64,000 nucleotides of DNA. It comes from CAMLFJ01 sp035524955. Its GTDB lineage: Bacteria; Methylomirabilota; Methylomirabilia; Rokubacteriales; CSP1-6. Every line of letters begins with the position of its first letter. Position 1 is the stretch's first letter. Of the stretch, positions 8,331 to 16,824 are shown one piece after another. Below the pieces are notes generated by a model. It ran no database searches, was not told the DNA's origin, and was given only the letters and a program-made list of their open reading frames with translations. The DNA is taken from the NCBI GenBank assembly GCA_035524955.1, contig DATLFG010000057.1:15719-79718 (forward strand). The letters are read 5' to 3'. Made by a program: the position numbers and the translations under genes.

Positions 8331-9266
8331 CTACCTCGGAACGGGAACGTCCTGCAGGATGGCGGCGACGGCGGACTCGCCGTCCATGCCGCCCGCCGCG
8401 GAGCCCGCGAGCGAACCCTTGACGATCACGCGGTGGGCGAGGGCGGGCACCGCCAGGTGCTTGATGTCGTCGGGCAGCAGGTAGTCGCGCCCGTCGGCGA
8501 GCGCGCGGGCGCGGGCGGCGCGCAGCAGGGCCAGCGAGCCGCGCGGGCTCACGCCCAGGGCGAGCAGCGGGGAGAGCCGCGTGGCGGTCACCAGCGCCAC
8601 CAGGTAATCGAGAACGGATTCCTCCATCCGCACGCGCTCCGCCGCCTCCTGGAGCGCCAGCACCTCGTCCGCCTCGACCACCGGGCCGAGGTCGGCGGGC
8701 GACGCGTCGCCGCGCAGCACCGCCTTCTCGTCGGCGGCGGCCGGGTAGCCGATGCGGATGCGCAGCAGGAAGCGGTCGAGCTGGGATTCGGGCAGCGGGA
8801 ACGTGCCCTCGTACTCGCGCGGGTTCTGGGTGGCCAGCACCATGAAGGGCCGCGGCAGCGGATACGTCGAGTGATCCAGCGAGACCTGCGCCTCGTTCAT
8901 GGCCTCGAGCAGTGCGGACTGCGTCTTCGGCGTCGTCCGGTTGATCTCGTCGGCGAGCACGATGTTGGTGAAGAGCGGGCCCGGCTTGAAGACGAACTCC
9001 GCGCGCTTGGGCTCCCACACCGAGACCCCCAGCACGTCGGAGGGCAGCATGTCGGAGGTGAACTGGATGCGCTGGAACGAGGCGCCGATGGACCGGGCCA
9101 GCCCCGAGGCCAGCGTGGTCTTGCCCACGCCGGGCACGTCCTCGATCAGCAGGTGGCCGCGGGCAACCAGGCCGATGACGGCGAGCCGCACCACCTCCGG
9201 CTTCCCGACCAGCGCGCGGCCGACGTTTTCCTCGAGCCGGCGGATGGTTTCCGTCGCGTCGCCCAT
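8331..9266 (-). CDS. MoxR family AAA+ ATPase
   Basis: Chaperone-like AAA+ ATPase of 311 aa. Walker A is EDVPGVGKTT (42-51) and Walker B is VLADEINR (103-110), followed by sensor 1 (ATQNP) and the lid domain. MoxR ATPases act on vWA-domain partners to assemble or activate enzyme complexes. First gene of the three-gene minus-strand operon. The 87-bp gap to the divergent deacetylase gene must carry both promoters. Confidence 0.95.
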   Translation of the reverse strand: MGDATETIRRLEENVGRALVGKPEVVRLAVIGLVARGHLLIEDVPGVGKTTLASGLARSIGASFQRIQFTSDMLPSDVLGVSVWEPKRAEFVFKPGPLFTNIVLADEINRTTPKTQSALLEAMNEAQVSLDHSTYPLPRPFMVLATQNPREYEGTFPLPESQLDRFLLRIRIGYPAAADEKAVLRGDASPADLGPVVEADEVLALQEAAERVRMEESVLDYLVALVTATRLSPLLALGVSPRGSLALLRAARARALADGRDYLLPDDIKHLAVPALAHRVIVKGSLAGSAAGGMDGESAVAAILQDVPVPR

Positions 9267-9353
9267 AGGATTCCACTATACCGTAGCGCGAATATTCGAC
9301 CCGCGCGCCGAGCTGGCCCGGGCCGGGGCCCTTCGGCTACACTGAGCGGCACG

Positions 9354-10190
9354 ATGGCCTTCGACCCGTCCCCCGCGCTCCGCTGGCCCCGCAATGCCCG
9401 CGCGGCCTGCGCCTTCACCTTCGATCTCGACGCGGAGACGCTGTGGATGGCCCGCGGCGTTCAGGAGCCGGTCACGCTCTCGCAGGGGCGGTTCGGGCCC
9501 GTGGAGGCCCTGCCGCGCATTCTCGCGCTCCTGCGCGCGCACGACATCCGCGCCTCGTTCTTCATCCCGGCCTGGGTGGCCGAGCGCTACCCGGACGCGG
9601 TGCGCGCCATCGTGGACGGCGGCCACGAGATCGGCTGCCACGGCGACGAGCACGAGCGCGTGAGCGAGCTGCCGCCCGACCGCGAGGAGGCGATCCTGGC
9701 CCGGAGTGTCGAGGTGCTGACGCGCCTGGGCGGCACGCGCCCGCTCGGATACCGCGCGCCGGCCTGGCAGCTCTCGGCCGCGACGATCCCGCTGCTCGTG
9801 CGGCACGGCTTCGCGTACTCCTCGAACATGATGGACCGGCTCTCGCCCTACCTGCATCCGGCGGTGGGCGGCCGCGCGATCGTGGAGATCCCGGTGTCGT
9901 GGGTGCTCGACGACGCTCCGTACTTCATGTTCACCGGCCAGCGCTCCATCCAGCCGCCGGGCCCGGTGCTGCAGGGCTGGATCACCGAGTTCGAGGGCAT
10001 CACCGAGGTGCACGGGGTCACCAACTTCACCTTCCATCCGCAGATCATCGGGCGGCCGTCGCGCCTGGCCTGCCTCCGCGAGCTGATGGAGCACGCGCGC
10101 CGCGCCCCGCGGGTCTGGATCGCTTCGCTCGGCGAGATCAGCGCGCACTACCGCACCGAGGTCGAGAGCGGCGCGGACCGGAAGGTCTAG
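9354..10190 (+). CDS. Polysaccharide deacetylase family protein (PuuE-like)
   Basis: Metal-dependent deacetylase of the NodB-homology type, 278 aa. The Asp pair lies in FTFDLDAE at about 20-27, the metal-binding histidines in GCHGDEHER, and the RAPAWQ block is motif 3. There is no signal peptide and the lineage looks like the cytosolic PuuE/HpPgdA branch, which acts on small amides or non-classical substrates. ATG 9354 was chosen because the frame upstream is antisense to MoxR. It ends tail-to-tail with the LLM gene, overlapping by 4 nt. Confidence 0.88.
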   Translation: MAFDPSPALRWPRNARAACAFTFDLDAETLWMARGVQEPVTLSQGRFGPVEALPRILALLRAHDIRASFFIPAWVAERYPDAVRAIVDGGHEIGCHGDEHERVSELPPDREEAILARSVEVLTRLGGTRPLGYRAPAWQLSAATIPLLVRHGFAYSSNMMDRLSPYLHPAVGGRAIVEIPVSWVLDDAPYFMFTGQRSIQPPGPVLQGWITEFEGITEVHGVTNFTFHPQIIGRPSRLACLRELMEHARRAPRVWIASLGEISAHYRTEVESGADRKV

Positions 10191-11122
10191 GAGCGGAAGA
10201 CGGGCGCGACCTCGGCCATGAAGCGATCGAGCGTGGGACGCCGATCGGCGGGGAGGAGGAAGGTCGGGATGAAGAGCATGCCCACGCCCGCCTCCCGCAG
10301 CCGTGCCAGCTTGTCCTGGATCTGGCTCACGCTGCCCGCGAGCACCGTGTCGCGCGCCTTCTCCGCGTCGGCCCCCATCCGCTTCATGTAGGCCTGCTCG
10401 ATCTTCTCGACACCCGCGCGATCGTCCGCGAAGCCCAGCACCATCACCGCCGAGCGCAGGATGGTCCGCGGATCCCGCCTCTCGGTCGCGCAGTGCTGAT
10501 CGAGGATGCCGCCCTTGTGGGCCAGGGTGGCCGGGCCGCCCCACACGTTCCAGTGATCGGCGTGCCGGGCCGCGATGCGCAGCGTGACCTTCTCGCCCCC
10601 GCCGCCGATCATCAGCTCGGGATGCGGCTTCTGCACCGGCTTGGGCATCAGCGGCGCGGCTTCGAGCTGGTAGTACTTGCCCTGGTAGTCGGCCCTGGCC
10701 TCGGTCCACAGCGCCTTCAGCACGTGGCAGGCCTCGTCGAGGCGCGCGAGGCGCTCGCGGGTGGTGTAGAAGTCCATCCCGTACGCGCGGTGCTCGTTCT
10801 CCTGCCAGCCGGCGCCGATGCCGCAGATGAGGCGGCCGCGCGAGATGACGTCCACGTTGGCCGCCATCTTGGCGAGCAGCGCCGGATGGCGATAGGTATT
10901 GCCGCTCACGATGGTGCCCACGCGCAGGCGCGTGGTGAGGCCGGCCAGCGCGGCCAGCGCGGTCCAGCACTCGAGCGTGTCGCCGACCCGGTCGGCGGTA
11001 TTGGGCATGAAGTGGTCGGTCACGCAGGCCGCGTCCCATCCGGTCTGGTCCCCGTGGCGCCAGAGCGCCAGCACCTCGTCCCAGGTGGTGCCGGTCATGC
11101 CGGTGAAGAGGGCGAATTTCAT
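10187..11122 (-). CDS. LLM class flavin/F420-dependent oxidoreductase
   Basis: Luciferase-like TIM-barrel oxidoreductase of 311 aa. Recognisable parts are the N-terminal strand KFALFTGMTG, the VTDHFMP loop and the RLRVGTIVSGNTYRHPALLAK segment. The GRLICGIGAGWQENEHRAYG motif is typical of F420- or FMN-dependent members. Substrate cannot be told. Its ATG (plus positions 11120-11122) shares bases with the ATG of the divergent GT9 gene, so both messages must start inside the opposite gene. Confidence 0.9.
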   Translation of the reverse strand: MKFALFTGMTGTTWDEVLALWRHGDQTGWDAACVTDHFMPNTADRVGDTLECWTALAALAGLTTRLRVGTIVSGNTYRHPALLAKMAANVDVISRGRLICGIGAGWQENEHRAYGMDFYTTRERLARLDEACHVLKALWTEARADYQGKYYQLEAAPLMPKPVQKPHPELMIGGGGEKVTLRIAARHADHWNVWGGPATLAHKGGILDQHCATERRDPRTILRSAVMVLGFADDRAGVEKIEQAYMKRMGADAEKARDTVLAGSVSQIQDKLARLREAGVGMLFIPTFLLPADRRPTLDRFMAEVAPVFRS

Positions 11123-12062
11123 GGTAGTTGATGCTACGGGCCGTGGCGCGGGAGGTCAAGGGGGAACCGGATTCCTGGTCATTCACCCGGGCGCGCTGGG
11201 CGACGTGCTGCAGGCGGTGCCTGCGCTGCGCGGTCTGCGCGCGGTGGCGCCGGCGGCGCCGATCATCTTCGTGGGCCAGCCGCGGCTCGGGCGCCTGCTC
11301 GTCGAGCTGGGGGCCGCCCAGCACGCGCGCACGTTCGACGGCTTCGGCCTCGAGGCCCTCTTCGCGGACGCGCCGACGCCGCCCGCGCTGGCGGACACCG
11401 TGGGCGGGGTGAGCCACGTGGTCTCGTGGTTCGGCTCCCGCGACGAGACGTATCGGCGCCGGCTCCGCGCGCTGGCCCCGCGCGCGGTCGTCGCGCCTCC
11501 GGTGCCCGACGACGACACGCCGGTCTGGCGACACCTGCTCGGGACGCTGGCCGGCTGGGGTCTCGCGGTCCCGGAGCGCGTGGAGCCGCTACGCGCGCCG
11601 CCCCCGCCCGCCGGCGCCGCCGCGGACGCGCCGGGGCGCCGACTCGTCGTGCATCCCGGGAGCGGGAGCGACTGGAAGCGCTGGCCGGTCGAGCGCTTCG
11701 TCGAGGTGATTCGCGCGTGGCGGGGCCGCCCGGCGCTCGAGATCGTGGTGCACCAGGGCCCCGCGGACGCCGAGCCGGCGCGGCGCCTGCTGGCGCTGCT
11801 GGACGGAGACGCGACCGTGCTGCTCCAGCCCGAGCTGCCCCATCTGGCCGCGGTGCTCGGCGCCGCCCGCGCCTACCTGGGCGGCGATTCGGGCGTGAGC
11901 CACCTGGCCGCCGCGATGGGCGCCCCGAGCGTGGTGCTGTTTCCCTCCGCGACCTATCGACGGTGGACGCCCTGGAGCCCGACCGCGATACCGGTCGAGC
12001 TCCAGGGCGTGGACCGCGACGTCGAGCGCGCGCTCGAGGCGCTCACGCGCGCGCTCGGATGA
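11121..12062 (+). CDS. Glycosyltransferase family 9 (heptosyltransferase-like)
   Basis: GT-B fold transferase of 313 aa resembling ADP-heptose:LPS heptosyltransferases. The N-terminal motif is FLVIHPGALGDVLQAVPALR (GDxL acceptor-side motif), then HPGSGSDWKRWP, and the nucleotide-binding signature YLGGDSGVSHLAAAMGAPSV. Probably acts in outer-surface glycan synthesis at the cytoplasmic face. ATG 11121 is the only standard start before the first motif and leaves about 17 leader residues. Confidence 0.88.
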   Translation: MVVDATGRGAGGQGGTGFLVIHPGALGDVLQAVPALRGLRAVAPAAPIIFVGQPRLGRLLVELGAAQHARTFDGFGLEALFADAPTPPALADTVGGVSHVVSWFGSRDETYRRRLRALAPRAVVAPPVPDDDTPVWRHLLGTLAGWGLAVPERVEPLRAPPPPAGAAADAPGRRLVVHPGSGSDWKRWPVERFVEVIRAWRGRPALEIVVHQGPADAEPARRLLALLDGDATVLLQPELPHLAAVLGAARAYLGGDSGVSHLAAAMGAPSVVLFPSATYRRWTPWSPTAIPVELQGVDRDVERALEALTRALG

Positions 12063-12539
12063 TCACTTCTCGGCGAACGCGCGCAGCATCCAGGCCATCT
12101 TCTCGTGCTTCTCCATGAGGCCGGTCAGGAAGTCGCTGGTCCCCGCGTCGTTGTGCTTCTCCATCACGGTGGCGAGGTCGGCGCGGAGGGTGCGCACGAT
12201 GGCCTCGTGGTCGGCCTGCAGGTTCGCGACCATCGTCAGCGCGGGCGGCTGCTTGCCCGGGTGCTCCTTGAGCCGCGTGTGCTGCGAGAACTCGGCCAGG
12301 GAGCCGAAGGCCTTCCCGCCCAGCGAGCGGGCCCGCTCGGCCACGTCGTCCACGACCTCGTCGAGGGCCTCGTACTGGGCCTCGAAGAACTTGTGCAGAT
12401 CGTTGAACTGCGGGCCCACGACGTTCCAGTGGTAGTTCCGGGTCTTCGTATAGAGGACGTACTCGTCCGCGAGGACGGCATTGAGGATCTTGACGATGCT
12501 GTCACGGTTGGATTCGGAGATGCCGATGTTCGGGGTCAT
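12063..12539 (-). CDS. dps: Dps/ferritin-like DNA-protection protein
   Basis: A 158-aa four-helix protein that forms 12-mers, oxidises Fe(II) with peroxide and may coat DNA. The inter-subunit ferroxidase residues are all present with Dps spacing: H37, H49, D64 and E68. ATG 12539 is preferred over an upstream frame extension because AAGGAG (plus-strand CTCCTT, 12546-12551) lies 6 nt ahead of it. It abuts the GT9 gene tail to tail. Confidence 0.93.
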   Translation of the reverse strand: MTPNIGISESNRDSIVKILNAVLADEYVLYTKTRNYHWNVVGPQFNDLHKFFEAQYEALDEVVDDVAERARSLGGKAFGSLAEFSQHTRLKEHPGKQPPALTMVANLQADHEAIVRTLRADLATVMEKHNDAGTSDFLTGLMEKHEKMAWMLRAFAEK

Positions 12540-12583
12540 GTGTTTCTCCTTGCCCTTTGGATGCGGCCCGGGCCCCGGCGGTT

Positions 12584-12946
12584 TCAACGAATCCCCAGCA
12601 GCTCCACCTCGAAGATCAGGGTGGCGCCCGGTGGGATGACCCCGCCGGCCCCGCGGTCACCGTAGCCCAGGTGCGCGGGGATGACCAGCTTGCGCTTGCC
12701 GCCCACCTTCATGGAGATGACGCCCTCGTCCCAGCCCTTGATGACGCGACCCTTGCCCACCGGGAACTCGAACGGGCTCCCGCGGTCCACCGAGCTGTCG
12801 AACTTCGCGCCGCTCTTGAGCCAGCCGGTGTAGTGCACGCTCACGGTGTCTCCCGTCCGGGGTTGGGCCCCGGCTCCCTCGACCAGGTCCACGTAGCCCA
12901 GCCCGGTCGCGGTCTCGACGACCTGCTCGTCCTTGTCATCGGCCAT
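12584..12946 (-). CDS. FKBP-type peptidyl-prolyl cis-trans isomerase
   Basis: Single-domain 120-aa FKBP with no signal peptide, so cytosolic. Core motifs are VSVHYTGWLKSGAKFDSS, VIKGWDEGVISMKVGGKRKL and the C-terminal IPPGATLIFEVELL. A purine-rich AAAGGAG site precedes the ATG. It is upstream of dps and downstream of dapA on the same strand. Confidence 0.95.
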   Translation of the reverse strand: MADDKDEQVVETATGLGYVDLVEGAGAQPRTGDTVSVHYTGWLKSGAKFDSSVDRGSPFEFPVGKGRVIKGWDEGVISMKVGGKRKLVIPAHLGYGDRGAGGVIPPGATLIFEVELLGIR

Positions 12947-12997
12947 GCGGTACGCTCCTTTCGCGCGGTGCGGTGGATGGGCGGCAGGCCCCGGAGT

Positions 12998-13876
12998 CTA
13001 GCCGGCGGCCCCCGCCGGGACCAGCCGATCGAGCTCCTGCGCCAGCGCGTTCGAGACGCGCGTGAGCGGGAGCCGGCACTCGGCCGAGGCGATCAAGCGC
13101 TGCCGCCAGAGGCAGTGCTTGATCGGGGCCGGGTTCGGCTCCTTGAAGAGCAGCGGCACCATCGGCTCCAGCCGCGCCCAGGCCTTCAGCGCGCCCTGGT
13201 GGTCGTTGGCCACCATCCGCTCGTACACCGAGAGGAACGTCGCGGTCTCGACGTGTGCGGAGGCGAGAATGCCGCCGTCGCCGCCGTGGGCCAGCATGGT
13301 GTAGAAGAACGCGTCCTCCCCGGTCAGCACCGCGAAGCCGGGAGGCCGCTGCCGCAGCAGATCGAGCGACTGGGCGACGTGGCCGGACGAGTCCTTCACG
13401 CCCGCGATGTTCGGAACCTCGGCCAGGGCGAGCAGGGTCTCGTTGGCGAGATTCACGCCGGTCCGGTATGGAATGTTGTAGATCAGGATCGACCGGTCGG
13501 TGGCCTCGGCCACGCGGGTGAAGTGCTCGCGCAGGCCGTCCTGGCCCGGCCGATTGTAGTAGGGACAGACCGAGAGGATGCCCTGCACGGCATGCTTCTG
13601 GAGCCGCTTCACGGCCTTCACGACCTTCCGGGTGTCGTTGCCGCCGACGCCGATCAGGATCGGCACCCGGCCCGCGACGGTGGCCACGGTTCGCTCGACC
13701 AGCGCCTCGGCCTCCGCCTCGTCGATGGTCGGGCTCTCGCCGGTCGTGCCGAGGGGGATGACGCCGGTGACCCCGAGGCGCACGTAGTGATCGACCAGGC
13801 GCTCGTAGCCCGCGTAGTCGATCTCGCCGTCCGTGAACGGCGTGATGACCGGCAGCCAGACTCCGGAAAAGCGCAT
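12998..13876 (-). CDS. dapA: 4-hydroxy-tetrahydrodipicolinate synthase (DapA)
   Basis: Condenses pyruvate with aspartate semialdehyde in lysine and diaminopimelate synthesis. The 292-aa barrel keeps canonical numbering: T44/T45 (GTTGES), Y133 (IYNIPY), R138 and the Schiff-base K161 (GVKDSSG). AGGAGGT (plus 13883-13889) lies 7 nt before ATG 13876. No other dap genes are in the window, so a related aldolase (for example a hydroxyproline or sugar-acid enzyme) remains possible, but the full active-site set favours DapA. Confidence 0.88.
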   Translation of the reverse strand: MRFSGVWLPVITPFTDGEIDYAGYERLVDHYVRLGVTGVIPLGTTGESPTIDEAEAEALVERTVATVAGRVPILIGVGGNDTRKVVKAVKRLQKHAVQGILSVCPYYNRPGQDGLREHFTRVAEATDRSILIYNIPYRTGVNLANETLLALAEVPNIAGVKDSSGHVAQSLDLLRQRPPGFAVLTGEDAFFYTMLAHGGDGGILASAHVETATFLSVYERMVANDHQGALKAWARLEPMVPLLFKEPNPAPIKHCLWRQRLIASAECRLPLTRVSNALAQELDRLVPAGAAG

Positions 13877-13920
13877 CGCCACACCTCCTGGGTCGCCGGC
13901 GGGAGCCCGGCTCGGGTGGG

Positions 13921-14595
13921 TCAATAGTACCAGCGGTGGAGCCGCGCGGGGGCCACCCCGCAGAAGTGCAGGAATCGCAGGGTCCACATGAGGCCGATCG
14001 TGCGCAGCGGCCCCTCCCGCTCCCACTTGCGGGCGGACGTGGTGACGCGCAGGCGGAGCGCGCGCAGCCGTCCGCGGTGCTTCAGCCGGCGGCTCAGCTC
14101 GACGTCCTCCATCAGCGGGATGTCGGGGTACCCGCCGATCGCCTCGAAGTCGGCGCGGCGCACGAAGATGGCCTGATCGCCGGTGCAGATGCCGGAGCCC
14201 CGGGAGCGCACGTTCATGAACCAGGCGATCATGCGGAAGAGCGCGCGCTCGTTGTCGAAGCGCACGTCGAAGCGGCCGCCCACCACGCCCGGCTCGGCGA
14301 GCGCCCGCTCGATGGCCCGCGCCGCGCCCTCGGGCAGGCGCGTGTCGGCGTGCAGGAACAGCAGCGTGTCGCCGCCCGCCTCGCGCGCCCCGTGGTTCAT
14401 CTGGAGCGCCCGGCCGCTCGCGCTCGCGAGCAGCCGCGGGCCCGGCTGGCGCGTCACCGCCGCCGCGGTGTCGTCGTGGCTGCCGCCGTCCACCACGACG
14501 ATCGCCGCGCCGGGGCAGTCGCGCGCGAGCTCGGGCAGGAGGCGCGAGAGATTCGCCGCCTCGTTCAGCGCCGGGATGACGATGGCGAGCCTCAC
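13921..14595 (-). CDS. Family 2 glycosyltransferase, TIGR04283-like
   Basis: GT-A transferase of 224 aa. The start RLAIVIPALNEAANL, the VVVDGGSHDDTAA motif, LFLHADTRLP, and the late GYPDIPLMEDVELSRR block match the rSAM/selenodomain-associated transferase 2 family. GTG 14595 overlaps the TGA of the upstream DUF3047 gene (GTGA), the same coupling used throughout this operon. It is the last gene of a five-gene run that begins with a radical SAM protein. Donor and acceptor are unknown. Confidence 0.85.
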   Translation of the reverse strand: MRLAIVIPALNEAANLSRLLPELARDCPGAAIVVVDGGSHDDTAAAVTRQPGPRLLASASGRALQMNHGAREAGGDTLLFLHADTRLPEGAARAIERALAEPGVVGGRFDVRFDNERALFRMIAWFMNVRSRGSGICTGDQAIFVRRADFEAIGGYPDIPLMEDVELSRRLKHRGRLRALRLRVTTSARKWEREGPLRTIGLMWTLRFLHFCGVAPARLHRWYY

Positions 14596-15341
14596 CGGCG
14601 CGGCCCGATGGTGAGCGCGTCGTAGTGGGCCACCGCCCGCTCGCCGGTGTCGTCGGTGTCGGTCATCAGCGCGATGCCCACGATGCGGGGCGGCTCTCCG
14701 CCCATGATCCGGCGATAGTCCTCGTAGACGTCCCGGGTCTCGGTCACCCAGCGCCCCGCCTCCGCGGCCCCGCTGCGCACCACCACGATCTTGGCGCGGG
14801 CGGTGTAGGCGTTGTCGAGCACCGTGCCCACCGGCAGCCGGCTCTCCCACACGTAGTTGAGCACGAGCCCGGGCGGGTAGCGGCCGTGGAGCAGCCGGTA
14901 CGCGCCGAAGCGCGAGCGCTCCCAGATCGAGGCGCCGGCCGGATCGTACTGGAAGGCGACGTACACGCGCGCGGCGTAGTCGTCGCCATCGCGGCGCCGC
15001 GGGTCCGCCTTCGCGAGCACCCCCGCCACCTTCCAGCGCCAGGAGAGCATTCGATGGACCTTCGGATCGAGGTCGAGCGGGCGGTAGAGTGCGGAGGCCG
15101 CGGCGTCGCTCTCCGCGCGCAGCACCCACTTCTGGCCCTCGAGCACCACCGTGTACCGGGTATGGCGCGGCACGCGCGGGAAGGTCAGCGGCTCCCAGCC
15201 CGCCGGGGGGGCGGCCGCATCCGTGGGCGGGGTGAAGTCGCCGAGCCGGAGCGGCTCCACCGCGCGGCCGGCCGCGGCGGCGAGCAGCAACCCGAGCAGC
15301 GCGGCGCCCAGGCACGCGAGCCCGACGCCCGGCGCCCTCAT
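14592..15341 (-). CDS. DUF3047 domain exported protein
   Basis: A 249-aa protein with an N-terminal signal peptide (hydrophobic stretch about residues 6-25 ending AAAGRA) and a DUF3047 domain: LSWRWKV, DDYAARVYVAFQYD, LNYVWESRLPVGTV, RDVYEDYRRIMG and a closing IALMTDTDDTGERAVAHY. The family resembles carbohydrate-binding jelly-roll proteins but has no assigned function. ATG 15341 overlaps the upstream TGA (ATGA). Confidence 0.85.
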   Translation of the reverse strand: MRAPGVGLACLGAALLGLLLAAAAGRAVEPLRLGDFTPPTDAAAPPAGWEPLTFPRVPRHTRYTVVLEGQKWVLRAESDAAASALYRPLDLDPKVHRMLSWRWKVAGVLAKADPRRRDGDDYAARVYVAFQYDPAGASIWERSRFGAYRLLHGRYPPGLVLNYVWESRLPVGTVLDNAYTARAKIVVVRSGAAEAGRWVTETRDVYEDYRRIMGGEPPRIVGIALMTDTDDTGERAVAHYDALTIGPRR

Positions 15342-16027
15342 CCCGTGCGCAGCAGGTCGTCGAGCGCGGCGCTGCGCCCGCGAAGCCAGCGCGGCAGGAG
15401 CGAGAGCGCGACCAGCAGCACCCCGGCCAGGGCCAGCAGGAGCAGCATCCGCCGGGCGTCCCAGGCGCCCGCCACCACCGCGCCCGCCGCCGCGGTGAAG
15501 GCCAGCGTCGCCGGCAGCATGCAGAGGAACGAGGTCACCGCGTACGCTCCGAACCGGATCGAGGTGAGGCCGTAGGCATAGTTCTGCAGGTTGAACGGGA
15601 AGATCGGCACGAGCCGCGTGATCATGACGATGCGGAAGCCGTGCCGGGCCACCGCGCGGTCCATGCGCTCGAGCGCGGGATAGCGGGCCATCCAGCGCGC
15701 GACGGCCGCCCGGGCCGCGTAGCGCGCGATCAGGAAGGCCAGGCACGCGCCGGTGGTGGCCGCGATCGCCACGTAGAGCGCGCCCCACCCGGCGCCGAAG
15801 GCCAGCCCGCCCAGGATGGTGAGGGGCAATGCGGGGACGAAGGCGACCACCGCGGCCACGTAGCCCAGGACGAAGATCACCGGCGCCCACGCCCCGAACG
15901 CGTCGATCCGCTCGCGCAGCCGGGCCAGATTCTCGAGCCGGACCAGGTCGGTGAGCCCGAGGACGCGGACGACGATCACGGCCACCGCCAGGGCGATGAG
16001 CGTGGCGACCAGCAGCCGCCTGCTCAG
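15338..16027 (-). CDS. TVP38/TMEM64 family membrane protein
   Basis: Multi-spanning membrane protein of the VTT/DedA-like group, 229 aa. It contains the family core FVPALPLTILGGLAFGAGWG and the ITRLVPIFPFNLQNYAYGLT block. Such proteins are linked to lipid or polyprenyl-carrier handling. No ATG or GTG lies near the natural N-terminus; CTG at 16027 overlaps the upstream TGA as CTGA, mirroring the ATGA/GTGA junctions of the same operon, so I choose CTG. Start confidence is moderate. Confidence 0.85.
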   Translation of the reverse strand: MSRRLLVATLIALAVAVIVVRVLGLTDLVRLENLARLRERIDAFGAWAPVIFVLGYVAAVVAFVPALPLTILGGLAFGAGWGALYVAIAATTGACLAFLIARYAARAAVARWMARYPALERMDRAVARHGFRIVMITRLVPIFPFNLQNYAYGLTSIRFGAYAVTSFLCMLPATLAFTAAAGAVVAGAWDARRMLLLLALAGVLLVALSLLPRWLRGRSAALDDLLRTG

Positions 16028-16824
16028 TACTTGCCCCGGGCGCGCTCGCGGGCGGGGAGGTTCTCGAGACAGGTGGTCCACCAGCCGGTGCGGATCGTCT
16101 CCGCGAACTCGGGCGGCAGTCCCTCCCGGTCCATCTCGCGCGCGAGCGCTACGTGATCGTAGGCGAGCGGCACGAACTCCACCTGGAGGTCGGGCCCCGC
16201 GGTCAGCACCGTGTACCAGACGTTCGGCCGGCCGTCGTTCTCGGGGCGCCCGATCACCCCCACGTTCACCGCGTGACGGGCGTCGGGCAGCGCGCGGTGC
16301 CACTTGATCCCGGTGTGCGTGCACAGCATCACGTCGCTCTCCGCCCGGTCCATCAGGTGGCGCAGCAGGCCGTTCGGGGTGGCCGACTCCCACAGGAACT
16401 CGTTGACCACCCGCGGCGAGCCGTGGCACATCAGCACGCGGTGCGGCCCCAGCTTGAGCCGCCGGTGGCGCGGCAGCGAGCCGAGCCACGCCCGGTTCTC
16501 GGTCGAGGTGTGCTCGAACGTGTAGCGGTAGCTGATCGCCGCGTAGTGGTTGTCGCGCGGGTCCGTGTACCCGCACCGGCAGTCGGCGCGCCCGGAGGCC
16601 AGCGATTCGTCATAGTTGCCCTGGATCGCCAGCACCCCGTGCGCGCGCAGCAGCGGGAACACCCGATCCGGCTGCGGGCCGAACCCGCCCATGTCGCCCA
16701 GGCAGAACATCCCCTCGACGTCGCGGGTGCGCGCGTCGGCGAGCAGCGCCTCGAGCGCGGGCGCGTTGCTGTACACGCCGCCGAACACCGCGATGCGCCG
16801 GTACTCGCCTAGCTGTTCCGACAC
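16024..16824 (-). CDS. Variant metallophosphoesterase-fold protein
   Basis: A 266-aa calcineurin-like fold protein. CLGDMGGFGPQPDRVFPLL, IQGNYDES, LMCHGSPRVVNEFLWES and CTHTGIKWHR correspond to the GD, GN-H/Y-D, H and GHTH motifs. The first motif, normally D-x-H, reads FGGVYSN here, so the usual first Asp and His are absent. A CxCGYTDPRDN insert is also unusual. Catalysis may need a different metal arrangement or may be lost. GTG 16824 overlaps the radical SAM gene by 16 nt. Confidence 0.8.
   Translation of the reverse strand: MSEQLGEYRRIAVFGGVYSNAPALEALLADARTRDVEGMFCLGDMGGFGPQPDRVFPLLRAHGVLAIQGNYDESLASGRADCRCGYTDPRDNHYAAISYRYTFEHTSTENRAWLGSLPRHRRLKLGPHRVLMCHGSPRVVNEFLWESATPNGLLRHLMDRAESDVMLCTHTGIKWHRALPDARHAVNVGVIGRPENDGRPNVWYTVLTAGPDLQVEFVPLAYDHVALAREMDREGLPPEFAETIRTGWWTTCLENLPARERARGKY

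Noticed and set aside
12588..13927. Plus-strand open frame over FKBP and dapA
   Set aside because: Both minus-strand genes have complete active sites and good ribosome sites; the plus frame has no domain.
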